Shown in pieces: positions 15,819 through 24,399 of a stretch of 33,276 bases of DNA. The translations under genes were made by a program, and so were the position numbers. The stretch's first letter is position 1, and each line of letters starts with the position of its first letter. Where the stretch lies: positions 1-33,276 of the forward strand of contig NZ_UIHC01000036.1 of NCBI RefSeq assembly GCF_900499075.1, read 5' to 3'. Source of the DNA: Roseinatronobacter ekhonensis. GTDB lineage: Bacteria > Pseudomonadota > Alphaproteobacteria > Rhodobacterales > Rhodobacteraceae. The notes under the pieces are model-generated. The model saw nothing but the letters and a program-made list of their open reading frames with translations, ran no database searches and was not told where the DNA came from.

Positions 15819-16265
15819 TTACTTGGCGGAGGCAGCTTTCGTTGCTTTGGTTGCCGTGTCGGTGGCTTTCTTGACAGCAGCAGTGGTTTCTTCCTGCATG
15901 TCTTTGCCAGCAGCCATCAGCAGCTCAACGGTGTCCATCTGGACTTTTTTCGCGATTTCAGCGAAAGCAGCGACGTGCTCGGCAGCGGTTTCAGCCGAAG
16001 CGGATGCAAAATCGGTCATCGCTTTGGAGTAGTCAGCCGGATCTTCTTTCGCGGTCGACAGATCGCCAGCTTTTGCCAGTGTCTCTTTGGTCCACTTGGT
16101 CGAAACTTCGGTCGACTTTTCAGCAGCTTCCAGAGCAACTTTGCTCATTTTCTCTGCGACAGCGGCTTGGGTTTTGAACATGTCGGTGAACGCCGTGGTG
16201 TCCATCGGCATTGCGCCCATCATGTCTTTCATCATTTTGGTGTAATCAGCGGTGTTGGCAGCCAT
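15819..16265 (-). CDS. phaP: Phasin (PHB granule-associated protein)
   Basis: This small 148-aa amphipathic helical protein is rich in Ala, Lys, Thr and Glu, with the phasin pattern MFKTQAAVAEKMSKVALEAA, followed by repeated heptad-like Ala segments and a Lys/Thr/Ala-rich tail (KKATDTATKATKAASAK). Phasins coat PHB granules and control their number and size. ATG 16265 has AGGAGAAG just upstream; the longer in-frame start at 16340 would overlap the PhaR operator and is rejected. It lies 136 bp downstream of phaC with its own promoter and two PhaR boxes, and ends at a strong terminator. Confidence 0.92.
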   Translation of the reverse strand: MAANTADYTKMMKDMMGAMPMDTTAFTDMFKTQAAVAEKMSKVALEAAEKSTEVSTKWTKETLAKAGDLSTAKEDPADYSKAMTDFASASAETAAEHVAAFAEIAKKVQMDTVELLMAAGKDMQEETTAAVKKATDTATKATKAASAK

Positions 16266-16324
16266 TGTGCTTCTCCTAATGTCATCTTGCGGCAGGTTCC
16301 TTCGTGGCCCCTGCGTCTGAACAC

Positions 16325-16373
16325 AATATGCATGCTGCACCGCAGCATTTCAATCTTTTTTTCTGCACTGCAG
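16325..16373 (-). promoter_or_regulatory. phaP promoter with two PhaR operator boxes
   Basis: Two exact CTGCN3GCAG boxes lie at 16335-16345 (CTGC-ACC-GCAG) and 16363-16373 (CTGC-ACT-GCAG), 28 bp centre to centre. On the minus strand TTGAAA (16353-16348) and CATATT (16330-16325) are separated by exactly 17 bp, and box 1, extended to the perfect palindrome ATGCTGC/GCAGCAT, fills that spacer. The start of transcription would be near 16318. The consensus is that reported for Rhodobacter PhaR; the promoter call is by inspection. Confidence 0.8.
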
Positions 16374-16400
16374 CATATTTTTTGCCGTCACCTTGCAAGC

Positions 16401-18203
16401 CTATGACATTTCTTCATTTTTTGTGCTGATCACATAGGTGCCCGGCGCATCTGCAAGCGCTGGGTAGTCCGAATCACCCGGTGTGCGGGCCGCGATCTTC
16501 GCGCCAGACCGCCTGCCAAGCCATGCTTCCCAACGTGGCCACCAGGATCCCTCGTTAAACTCGGCCGCCTCGATCCAGTCTTCTGAGGTACCCTGCACCT
16601 CTGGCCCGGCATGGTGGCCGTATTTCTTTTTCGACGGCGGGTTGATGATACCCGCGATGTGCCCTGACTGTGACCGGATGAAAGTCTTGTCGCGGCTGCC
16701 CATCTTGGCCACGCCGCGAAAGCTGGATTTCCATGCCGCGATATGATCGGTCTCGCAGGCCACCGCAAAGAGTGGATGTTTCACATCCGCGAGCGACACG
16801 TCTTCCCCGCAGATGCGGAACGTCGCCCCTGCGAAGCGATCTTGCTGACATAGCCCGCGCAGATATTCCACGCACATCTTGCCCGGCAGGTTGGTGCCGT
16901 CCCCGTTCCAATACAGCAAGTCAAAGGCGGGCGGCGCCTCGCCCATCATGTAGCTGCGAATGGCCGGGCCATAGATCAGATCGTTCGACCGCAGGTAAGA
17001 GAAGGTCCGCGACATGAAGAAACTGTCCAGATACCCGCTCTCATTGCACTCGGCTTCGATCCCGTCGACGAAATCATCTTCCAGGAACACACCCACTTCA
17101 CCCCGGTTCGAAAAATCGGTCAGGGTGGTGAAGAAGGTGGCGGACCTTACGGACTTATCCTTGCGTTTATTCATGAGCGCCAAGGTCAGCGCCAGCGTCG
17201 TCCCGGCAATGCAGTAGCCGATCACGTTGACCTGTGGCTCTCCCGTGATCTCGCGCGCGACGCGAATTGCCTCCAGATACCCGTCCTCGACATAGTCATC
17301 CATGCCGATATCGGCGTAGCTGGCGTCGGGGTTGACCCAAGACACTACGAACAGCGTATAACCTTGGTCGACGATCCACTTGATCAAGCTGTTCTGGGGC
17401 TTGAGGTCCATAACGTAAAACTTGTTGATCCATGGCGGGAAAATCACCAAAGGCGTGCGGTGCACCTGTTCGGTTGTCGGCGCGTATTGGATCAATTCGA
17501 ACATCTTGTTGCGGAACACGACCTTGCCGGGCGTGGTGGCAAGGTTCTGTCCCAGCGTGAACGCTTCCTTGTCCGATAACGTGACCTGCACCTCGCCCTT
17601 GTTCGCCTCGACATCGCGGACAAGGTTTTCCAAGCCGCGCACAAGGCTTTCGCCCTCGGTCTCGACCGCTTTCATCAGTGCGTCGGGGTTGGTCGCCAGG
17701 AAATTCGTCGGCGCCATCATGTCCACCAACTGCGTGGTGAAATACTGCAAGCGGCGCTTTTCGCGCTCATCGACAGAGTCCATTCCCTCTATCGCGTCCT
17801 GCATGGATTCCGACGCGATCAGGTATTGCTGCTTGATGTAGTTGAAATAGGGATGGCTCTTCCAGAGCGGGTTGGCAAACCGGCGGTCGTCAGGGGTTTC
17901 GTCCTCTGGGGCTTTCAACTTTCCGCTTTGCAGTGCCTTTTGCGCTTCAAGATGGTGTTTGAGCGATTTGCCCCAAAATTCCAGCTGTTGTTCCAGCGCC
18001 TTGGACGGATCCTTGGCCATTTCTGTCCAATACGCTGTGACACCGTGCAAAAACAAATCAGGATCAGGGGCCTGCAAGCTGGGCCGCGGTGGCGTGCGAT
18101 GGGCCAGGGCGGCGGTCAGACGCTCTGTCAGCGCCTCGACCCGAGCCATATTCTCTTTCAGGCGTTCAGCTTTTTTATCATCATCATATTCAGAAGTTGT
18201 CAT
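16401..18203 (-). CDS. phaC: Class I poly(3-hydroxyalkanoate) synthase
   Basis: The 600-aa enzyme polymerises (R)-3-hydroxybutyryl-CoA at the granule surface. The N-terminal domain (to about 200) contains the family block FANPLWKSHPYFNYIKQQYL. The alpha/beta-hydrolase domain has the lipase-like box GYCIAGT with nucleophile Cys331, then Asp486 in CETDHIA and His515 in SGHIAGI, the full triad. Length and absence of a partner PhaE or PhaR subunit fit class I. It is divergent from phaZ, with 120 bp between start codons, and phaP lies downstream on the same strand. GGGGGA lies about ten bases upstream of the ATG. No phaAB genes are in the window. Confidence 0.96.
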   Translation of the reverse strand: MTTSEYDDDKKAERLKENMARVEALTERLTAALAHRTPPRPSLQAPDPDLFLHGVTAYWTEMAKDPSKALEQQLEFWGKSLKHHLEAQKALQSGKLKAPEDETPDDRRFANPLWKSHPYFNYIKQQYLIASESMQDAIEGMDSVDEREKRRLQYFTTQLVDMMAPTNFLATNPDALMKAVETEGESLVRGLENLVRDVEANKGEVQVTLSDKEAFTLGQNLATTPGKVVFRNKMFELIQYAPTTEQVHRTPLVIFPPWINKFYVMDLKPQNSLIKWIVDQGYTLFVVSWVNPDASYADIGMDDYVEDGYLEAIRVAREITGEPQVNVIGYCIAGTTLALTLALMNKRKDKSVRSATFFTTLTDFSNRGEVGVFLEDDFVDGIEAECNESGYLDSFFMSRTFSYLRSNDLIYGPAIRSYMMGEAPPAFDLLYWNGDGTNLPGKMCVEYLRGLCQQDRFAGATFRICGEDVSLADVKHPLFAVACETDHIAAWKSSFRGVAKMGSRDKTFIRSQSGHIAGIINPPSKKKYGHHAGPEVQGTSEDWIEAAEFNEGSWWPRWEAWLGRRSGAKIAARTPGDSDYPALADAPGTYVISTKNEEMS

Positions 18204-18225
18204 GAAGAAGATTTCCCCCTACCCT

Positions 18226-18237
18226 TTGCATGCGCAG
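18226..18237. promoter_or_regulatory. Degenerate PhaR-like site between phaC and phaZ
   Basis: TTGC-ATGC-GCAG resembles the PhaR box but has one mismatch and a 4-base spacer. It lies 23 bp before phaC and 87 bp before phaZ in their shared 120-bp divergent promoter region. It is much weaker evidence than the phaP boxes. Confidence 0.3.
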
Positions 18238-18323
18238 CATCCCTCGGGTTACGATAGACGCCGCGCAACTTGAGTTAAAGGGACGATTGCCGTTACCTGT
18301 TCGAGCGTTGGAAGGATACCCGT

Positions 18324-19604
18324 ATGAAGGGCATGGTCACTTATGACATGATGGAAGCCATTCGTAATAGTAACGAATGGATGGGTGCGTCCGCACGGGC
18401 CTTTGCGTCTTACCCTGTCTGGGGGTTGGTGCCGCACCCCATGTTCAAGGTCATGTCTGCCTGGGGGCGTGTCACTGAGCGCAGTTTCGCGCGCATGGTC
18501 ATCAAGCCCGACTGGAACATCAGTTCGGTCGTGACAGAAGATGGCCGCGATCACGTGGTTGAAGAAGTCGTTGAAATGCAACGCCCTTTTGGCGACCTTC
18601 TGCGCTTTCGCGTCAGCGGCCGCCCGGAAAAGCCGCGCCGTGTCCTGCTATGCGCGCCGATGTCGGGGCATTACGCGACGCTGCTGCGCTCTACCGTGAC
18701 AAGCCTGCTGCCCGATTGCGAAGTCTGGGTGACGGATTGGCACAATGCGCGCGACATTCCGGTGTCCGAAGGCAAGTTCGATATCGAGGATTACACCCTC
18801 TACCTGACTGAATTCATGCGCCACCTTGGCCCGGACACCCATGTGATCGCGATCTGCCAGCCGGTGCCGTTGGCGCTGGCCGCAACCGCGTATCTGGCAG
18901 AGCTGGAACCCGAATCGCAACCCCGCACCCTGACCCTGATCGGCGGCCCGGTAGACCCCGACGCCGCCCCGACAGAGGTCACGGATTTTGGCGAGCGTGT
19001 GACCATGGGGCAACTAGAACACCTGGCCATCCAGCGCGTCGGGTTCAAATATAGTGGCGTTGGCCGGCTGGTCTATCCGGGTCTGTTGCAGCTTGGCGGC
19101 TTCATCTCGATGAACATGGAGCGGCACGCGCAGGCTTTCTCTGACAAGATCGTGGCCGAAGCCCATGGCGACGGGGGCGAGCGTGACAAGCATAACCGCT
19201 TCTATGACGAATACCTGTCTGTCATGGACATGACCGCAGAGTTCTATCTGTCGACTGTAGAACGCATTTTCAAAGACCGTGAGATTGCGCGCAACGCATT
19301 CATGGTCGATGGACACGAAGTGGACATCGGCAAGATTACGAATGTCGCGGTGAAAATCGTTGAGGGCGAAAAAGACGACATCAGCGCGCCGGGTCAGTGC
19401 CTTGCCGCGCTTGATCTGCTGACCGGGCTGAACGACTCGCAAAAGGCAAGCCACCTTGAACCCGGCGCCGGCCATTACGGGATTTTCGCTGGAAAATCAT
19501 GGCGCAACAACATTCGCCCGCTGGTCATGGAATTCATGGACACGCATTCCGGCAATGGCGGTAGTGGCAAGCGCAGGCTGACGGTCGCGGCCTCGAACGG
19601 ATAA
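18324..19604 (+). CDS. phaZ: Intracellular PHB depolymerase
   Basis: The 426-aa protein matches the PhaZa1-type intracellular depolymerases. The start region TYDMMEAIRNSNEW and the nucleophile block VIAICQPVPLALAA with Cys178 (a Cys in place of the usual Ser of lipases) are diagnostic. A later EGEKDDISAPGQC segment carries the Asp and EPGAGHYGIFAGKSW the His. It has no signal peptide, consistent with degradation of native granules in the cytoplasm to 3-hydroxybutyrate or oligomers. GGAAGG eight bases upstream supports ATG 18324. It is transcribed away from phaC and ends at a strong terminator. Confidence 0.93.
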   Translation: MKGMVTYDMMEAIRNSNEWMGASARAFASYPVWGLVPHPMFKVMSAWGRVTERSFARMVIKPDWNISSVVTEDGRDHVVEEVVEMQRPFGDLLRFRVSGRPEKPRRVLLCAPMSGHYATLLRSTVTSLLPDCEVWVTDWHNARDIPVSEGKFDIEDYTLYLTEFMRHLGPDTHVIAICQPVPLALAATAYLAELEPESQPRTLTLIGGPVDPDAAPTEVTDFGERVTMGQLEHLAIQRVGFKYSGVGRLVYPGLLQLGGFISMNMERHAQAFSDKIVAEAHGDGGERDKHNRFYDEYLSVMDMTAEFYLSTVERIFKDREIARNAFMVDGHEVDIGKITNVAVKIVEGEKDDISAPGQCLAALDLLTGLNDSQKASHLEPGAGHYGIFAGKSWRNNIRPLVMEFMDTHSGNGGSGKRRLTVAASNG

Positions 19605-19626
19605 CCCGCCGAGTCGAAAACAATAA

Positions 19627-19655
19627 ACCCCCGCCACTGGCGGGGGTCTATTTTT
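19627..19655. terminator. Bidirectional terminator between phaZ and the cellulose operon
   Basis: CCCCCGCC (19628-19635) and GGCGGGGG (19639-19646) pair perfectly around ACT. TCTATTTTT follows on the plus strand, and on the minus strand the stem is followed by TTTATTGTTTT. It can end both phaZ and the convergent bcs operon. Confidence 0.88.
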
Positions 19656-19679
19656 GCGCAACAACGTCCCGCGTTCGGA

Positions 19680-21089
19680 TCAGTTCCCAAGTGCCGCGTT
19701 CAGCCCCTGACGCGTCTCGGCGGTGGCAAGCTGGGAGTGCAGGCGCTCAAACTCGTTCTTGGCCTCGACCCGCTGGCCCGAATTCAGCAGTGCATAGGCG
19801 CGCAAGATTGACAGATCGCGACGCAGCCCGCCTTTCAACTGCTTGAGCGCGTCGAAATAGGCGATAGCCTGGCGATGATTGCCATTGCGATAGGCTTTGA
19901 CCCCGCGCTGGTCCAGCACGATACTTTCGACCTCGGCGCGTTGCGTGTCGGTCAGGCGCACACGGCTGCCGACCTGCGCGCCCTGTTCAGTCATGTTCAT
20001 GTTCAAATAGGATAGCGCCAAGCCATAATGCGCATCCCGGCCTACATTCGGGCCAATCGCGTCCCCGACAGACGCTGCGGCTTGAAACCCGACAAGCGCC
20101 TCTGTCGGGCGTTTGTGGCTGTAAAGGCACCATGACCGCTCATACAGCACCTCTAGCGAGCGCGGGTTCTGCGATGCAGCAATACATTGCGCATATTGCT
20201 CACGTTCTTTCAGGGCACGCACTTGGGCCACGCGGCCATCCCCGCGCAGGGGCAGACGCGACGGGTTCGAGACCGGGGCCGGGGCTGCGGCAGGCGTTGG
20301 GGCTGGTTGTGCGCGCGGCGCTGGCGCCGGTGCGGCGCGGGGCGCGGCGGCGGTTTGCGGCGCGGGGGCCGCCCCGCCGCGCAAGCGTTGCTCCAGGGCA
20401 TTCAGCCGCTCAGTTTCAGCGCGGTTGGCACCGCGCGCAAGATCGAACATGCTTGAAAGCTCGGCGGAACTTGCGACCGCAGACGCCTTTTCCAAAGTCG
20501 GCTGCATCTGGGTGTAACTGGTGCAGGATTGAACGGTGTTGCGATAGGTCGTCAAGGCCGCATTCTTTTGGCCAGACAGCACATACATGTCGGACAAAAG
20601 CCACGCGTTGTTGATCCGTTCGCAGCTCATGATCTGCGGGGACCGGCGAGCGATCGAGATCGCATCCGTTGCGTTGCGGGAAGCGGTGGCTGCATCGAAC
20701 GCCTCCTGCGCCTCGTTGGTTTCCAACACCCGCAGCATATCGGCGGGCGGTGTCCACCCCGTCACGGCCTGTCGGTTGCTATCAATCTCGCGCCGCGCAC
20801 CAGCGTAATCGCGCCGTTCGATCAGGCGCCAGATCGCACCCTCATCCACGCTGACGATTGCACGCGGAACAAGCAATTCGTTCAGATCGGACGGTGCGCG
20901 CCAATCGGGGAAGGCCGCGCGCAGGCGGCGCAGTTCGGCATTGGTCGCGGCGGTGTCATCCTGTTGCACATAGTAGCGCAAGGCCCGCAAATCATCGTAG
21001 CTGGCGGTCTGTGCAAAGGCAGAGCCCGTTGCAAGGCAAGCCATAATAGCGGCAATCGTCATGGGGCGGCGAAGCTGAGATGGGGTCAT
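19680..21089 (-). CDS. Exported TPR-like protein, last gene of the cellulose operon
   Basis: This 469-aa periplasmic protein has a Sec-type leader (MTPSQLRRPMTIAAIMACLA...AFAQ). Helical repeat segments resembling TPRs fill about 30-220 and 285-450; recognisable examples are WLLSDMYVLSGQKNAALTTY and GVKAYRNGNHRQAIAYFDAL. Between them lies an Ala/Pro-rich linker (about 235-280) that probably spans the periplasm as a flexible hinge. No C-terminal beta-barrel is present, so it is not a complete BcsC (usually above 1100 aa). Position suggests it stands in for the periplasmic TPR half of BcsC. The start overlaps the bcsZ stop (ATGA), which settles ATG 21089 over 21101. Confidence 0.8.
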   Translation of the reverse strand: MTPSQLRRPMTIAAIMACLATGSAFAQTASYDDLRALRYYVQQDDTAATNAELRRLRAAFPDWRAPSDLNELLVPRAIVSVDEGAIWRLIERRDYAGARREIDSNRQAVTGWTPPADMLRVLETNEAQEAFDAATASRNATDAISIARRSPQIMSCERINNAWLLSDMYVLSGQKNAALTTYRNTVQSCTSYTQMQPTLEKASAVASSAELSSMFDLARGANRAETERLNALEQRLRGGAAPAPQTAAAPRAAPAPAPRAQPAPTPAAAPAPVSNPSRLPLRGDGRVAQVRALKEREQYAQCIAASQNPRSLEVLYERSWCLYSHKRPTEALVGFQAAASVGDAIGPNVGRDAHYGLALSYLNMNMTEQGAQVGSRVRLTDTQRAEVESIVLDQRGVKAYRNGNHRQAIAYFDALKQLKGGLRRDLSILRAYALLNSGQRVEAKNEFERLHSQLATAETRQGLNAALGN

Positions 21090-22171
21090 AGCGGCACACA
21101 TTCCGGCAAGGTTTCATTTGCGGCGATCATTGCAAACAAATGCAAAGTCGCCGGATAATATGGCTGGTCGGGGGTGAATGGCGGGATAAGCGCGCCCAAC
21201 CCTGATCCTTCGGAGCAGGTGACAAGGCCGGCAACAGCCTGATAGCCAGCATCACCCGAACTTTCGAGCACCGTCCCCGAGATCGGCTCTATCACCGTGG
21301 GAACCCCTACACCGGGCTGAACGGTGCGGGCATATAGCGCCGCCATACGGCGAACGGCCAGATGGCGCGGTATCCGCGACCAGATCATGAAGAGCGGCAC
21401 GCGCAACGCTTCGTAGCCGGTATTCTGTGAAAGCGTTTCCGATGCGGTGACCCCGGTTTCGGAAATATCCACCCAGTCCGGCACCAACCCGGTTTGGGCC
21501 AACTGGTCGATAAGCGCCTCACCATGCTGGGCGCAGATCGCCAGCGCGCTCACGCCGGTCACTGCGGCGACTTCGCGCATGGCAAGCGGCATATAATAGG
21601 ACGGGTTAACCGAAATATGCGTGTCTTTGTTGAACCCGAATTGCGCGGGCAGCAATGCTGTGCGCCCTTCGGCGCCGGGCATAGCCACGATACAGGTTTC
21701 CGCCAATGCCTCTGCAATATCGCGCGCACGGGTCAGATAGGCGCGGTTGTCAAACTGCGCCGCTGCCCGCACCAAGGCCCATGCATAGAACAAATCGCCG
21801 TCCGACGCGTTGTTGCGGTCGGGCACGGAATTGACCGTATCGGGCAGCCAGCGCCACGCCAGAAGCGGATCAGCGCGCACCGCAAGGTTGCGTTCTGTCC
21901 ACTGGAACATGCGGGCAAAGGCCTCTGCATCGTCGAAATAACTTGCCAGAACCATCCCGTAGCCCTGCCCCTCGGAATGGCTGGCCTGTCCTTGCAACTT
22001 GTCGACCACGCGGCCATCGGGCATGACAAAGCGTTCTTTCCACGCTTGCCACAGCGGGCGAGCGTTCTGGCCAAACGCTTCCATGACCCCTTGCGCCTGT
22101 GCCGCCTGGGCCATCATGGGGCCGGCCAAAACCGTCGCGGTCGTCCCGGTCAGAAAATCGCGTCGTTTCAT
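21086..22171 (-). CDS. bcsZ: Glycosyl hydrolase family 8 endoglucanase BcsZ
   Basis: The 361-aa enzyme starts MKRRDFLTGTTATVLAGPMM, with an RRDFL twin-arginine-type leader, cleaved probably after AQAAQA. The proton-donor Glu67 lies in the GH8 hallmark SEGQGYGM. Further GH8 blocks are NNASDGDLFYAWAL with the base Asp and NPSYYMPLAM. BcsZ trims beta-1,4-glucan in the periplasm and is needed for proper cellulose export. The start overlaps the bcsB stop (ATGA), so 22171 is chosen over the longer frame to 22312, which lies within bcsB. Confidence 0.93.
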   Translation of the reverse strand: MKRRDFLTGTTATVLAGPMMAQAAQAQGVMEAFGQNARPLWQAWKERFVMPDGRVVDKLQGQASHSEGQGYGMVLASYFDDAEAFARMFQWTERNLAVRADPLLAWRWLPDTVNSVPDRNNASDGDLFYAWALVRAAAQFDNRAYLTRARDIAEALAETCIVAMPGAEGRTALLPAQFGFNKDTHISVNPSYYMPLAMREVAAVTGVSALAICAQHGEALIDQLAQTGLVPDWVDISETGVTASETLSQNTGYEALRVPLFMIWSRIPRHLAVRRMAALYARTVQPGVGVPTVIEPISGTVLESSGDAGYQAVAGLVTCSEGSGLGALIPPFTPDQPYYPATLHLFAMIAANETLPECVPL

Positions 22172-24399
22172 AGCTTCTCTCGGGTTGAGATGACAAGCCG
22201 CAGGGCGACAAGGGCAGATGCCAAGGCAAGAAGTAACATCAGGAATGTGTAGAAAATTGGACGCGCAGAGACGAAATTGCCCATTGCCGCGCGGAAATTC
22301 TGAAAGGACCACGGCTCTAGCAAGTTCGGCTGGCGGTCGGGCGCGATCCAGTTATCCCAGCCGCCGTCATGGCCCAGGATAGAAACCTGTCCGCGTGGAC
22401 CACGGCCATAGGCCCGCGCCGCAGCAATAGATTGCGCGATCTTGGTCATATCACTGTCTGCGCTGCGCAGCATCCAGATTTCTCCGGGCCGGTTCGGGTC
22501 CAGATGGAACAGCACCGCTTGCCCGCGACGCTCTGACAGCCACGCGTTCAACTGGTCGCCGTTTGACGGGAAAATCCGGTCTCGGACCCAATACACCTTG
22601 TCGAGCAGCAATGCCCAGATGTTGCTCAGCGCGGCGGTGAAGCCGCGTTCTTGCTGGCGGCGCGCCGCGAACGGGTCTTCTGCCGCCTCTTGCTGTGCAA
22701 GCAATGCCTCGTATTCCGGGGTGATTAGCACGGTATCTTCCAGCAGCTTGCGGTCGGCCCGATGATGCGCCATCGGCACCGCGCCTAGGTCGTCGATAGA
22801 AACCAGATGCAGAGTGGACGGGCGAATATCTCCCCGCGCCCGCGCCAACGCGGCCGACAAAGTCAGAACGTCGCTTTCCGAATATGCCCGCCCGCTAAGT
22901 TCGTTGCGGCGCAGACTGTCAGGAGTAAGCGCGCTGAAGGCCAGATCCATATCGGGGATCGACATCGGAGGGCTGTAGGGAACAAAAAGGCTGGAGCTTT
23001 CACCAATCTGCAAAAACGGCTGGTCATAGGCCGGGCATGGCAAATCGGCCGGGTCGCCCGGCACCATCATTTCAAAGGTCAGAGTGTTGGTGCCCGGCTG
23101 CATGATGCGTGCTTCGAAATCGATCGGGAAACGGGTGATCGGCGCACCGCCTTCGCCGCGCAGCGGCAACAAGCGGATGGATTGGCCGTTGACACGGATC
23201 AGCAACATCGATTCCGGCGGCAGCCCTTCGACATAGGCGTAATCCAGATAGATGCGCGCCTTCTCGGCGGTCAGGATCAGCCAGTCATCCGGCAGACGAA
23301 ACGGGTGATTGCGGATAGCGTAACGCTGTGAAAAACTCTCGGTGTGAATGCCGAAATCTGCAAAGCTGTTCTCGGTTTCGGCCGAGAGCAGCGGCGCAAG
23401 GTCCGCCTGTGCCTGCGGTTCCAGTTGCGGGATTTGGTCCAACAAATCGGCAGGGCGCGTGCCTTGTGCCACTTCCAGTACCATCACGCGCGCGCCATCG
23501 CCACCCACCTGAAAGCTGACGCGCGACTGCGCGGCAGGCAAAATTGTAATCCGGGCATGACCACGAGAGCCTTGTTCAAGCGTCCAGTAATCGGTGAAGT
23601 CAAACACAACCGGTGCCCCGACAAGGGACTGGTTAAGGCGACGCACAAGCGCACGGCGCCACGGCTCTGCCTCGGCACCCAAGCTGTCGATCCCACGAAT
23701 TTCGACAGGCGCAAGTGCGGCCGATTGCGCCGCCAGCCCCATCATGAAGCCGTCTGCGCCGGTGCCACCGTTTGCAGCGTCCAGCACCAAGCCACTTTGG
23801 GTCAGGTCAATGTCAGTCCACAGATCGAACGAAGCTTCCGGCCCGCAGAAAATGCGATGCCCCTGGCGAAATTCGATTTGAACAGCGTTGCGGCCTGCCC
23901 GCAGCGTGCCGGGCGGCAAAATGATTTCGTCGCGATCTTCGGTTTCGAAGTTATCGAGCGGCGTGCGCCCCAGATCGGTGCCGTTTATCAGCACCCGCAT
24001 GAAGGACCGCTCTGGCAGCAGGTTGATGCTGGACACGGTCACAAGCTGCAAACGCTGCGTGCGCGACGGATCGGCAACATACAAGTCGAACGCGACCAGT
24101 TCACGCTCGCCCGTCACACGCGCCAGCTGGCCATTGCGCCGGACCTGAAGATCGGTCAGCCGTAGCGGCGAGACCCAGACCCGCGGCGCGGGCGTGTCAT
24201 CTTCAACGGTGCTTCCACGGTGCAGGTTCAAGCGGTCTGCGGTCAGACCGGGGCCCTGTTCTGCCTCTGACGGCAGGTTTTCCTGCTCTGGCAACAAGAT
24301 CAGGCCGCCTTGGGCATGCACCGGCGCGCTGCCCAGCGTGACAAATGCTGCAAGCACGATTGCCGAAAGGCCGCGAAGGATATGATCCATCAGTTTCAT
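22168..24399 (-). CDS. bcsB: Cellulose synthase subunit BcsB
   Basis: The 743-aa periplasmic protein has a signal peptide (LRGLSAIVLAAFVTLGSAPV...AQ) and a single C-terminal membrane helix (FYTFLMLLLALASALVALRL), the layout of BcsB. It has alternating carbohydrate-binding-type and flavodoxin-like modules; recognisable blocks are LPERSFMRVLINGTDLG, GTLRAGRNAVQIEFRQGHRI and ATLHLFA-like strands missing the E. coli extensions. BcsB guides the nascent glucan and its tail helix completes the BcsA channel. It overlaps bcsA upstream and bcsZ downstream by ATGA. Length is close to R. sphaeroides BcsB (about 725 aa). Confidence 0.94.
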   Translation of the reverse strand: MKLMDHILRGLSAIVLAAFVTLGSAPVHAQGGLILLPEQENLPSEAEQGPGLTADRLNLHRGSTVEDDTPAPRVWVSPLRLTDLQVRRNGQLARVTGERELVAFDLYVADPSRTQRLQLVTVSSINLLPERSFMRVLINGTDLGRTPLDNFETEDRDEIILPPGTLRAGRNAVQIEFRQGHRIFCGPEASFDLWTDIDLTQSGLVLDAANGGTGADGFMMGLAAQSAALAPVEIRGIDSLGAEAEPWRRALVRRLNQSLVGAPVVFDFTDYWTLEQGSRGHARITILPAAQSRVSFQVGGDGARVMVLEVAQGTRPADLLDQIPQLEPQAQADLAPLLSAETENSFADFGIHTESFSQRYAIRNHPFRLPDDWLILTAEKARIYLDYAYVEGLPPESMLLIRVNGQSIRLLPLRGEGGAPITRFPIDFEARIMQPGTNTLTFEMMVPGDPADLPCPAYDQPFLQIGESSSLFVPYSPPMSIPDMDLAFSALTPDSLRRNELSGRAYSESDVLTLSAALARARGDIRPSTLHLVSIDDLGAVPMAHHRADRKLLEDTVLITPEYEALLAQQEAAEDPFAARRQQERGFTAALSNIWALLLDKVYWVRDRIFPSNGDQLNAWLSERRGQAVLFHLDPNRPGEIWMLRSADSDMTKIAQSIAAARAYGRGPRGQVSILGHDGGWDNWIAPDRQPNLLEPWSFQNFRAAMGNFVSARPIFYTFLMLLLALASALVALRLVISTREKL

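Noticed and set aside
20235-20400. GC-rich repetitive stretch that might be taken for a repeat array
   Set aside because: It encodes the Ala/Pro-rich linker of the TPR protein; it is codon-level low complexity, not a CRISPR or DNA repeat array.
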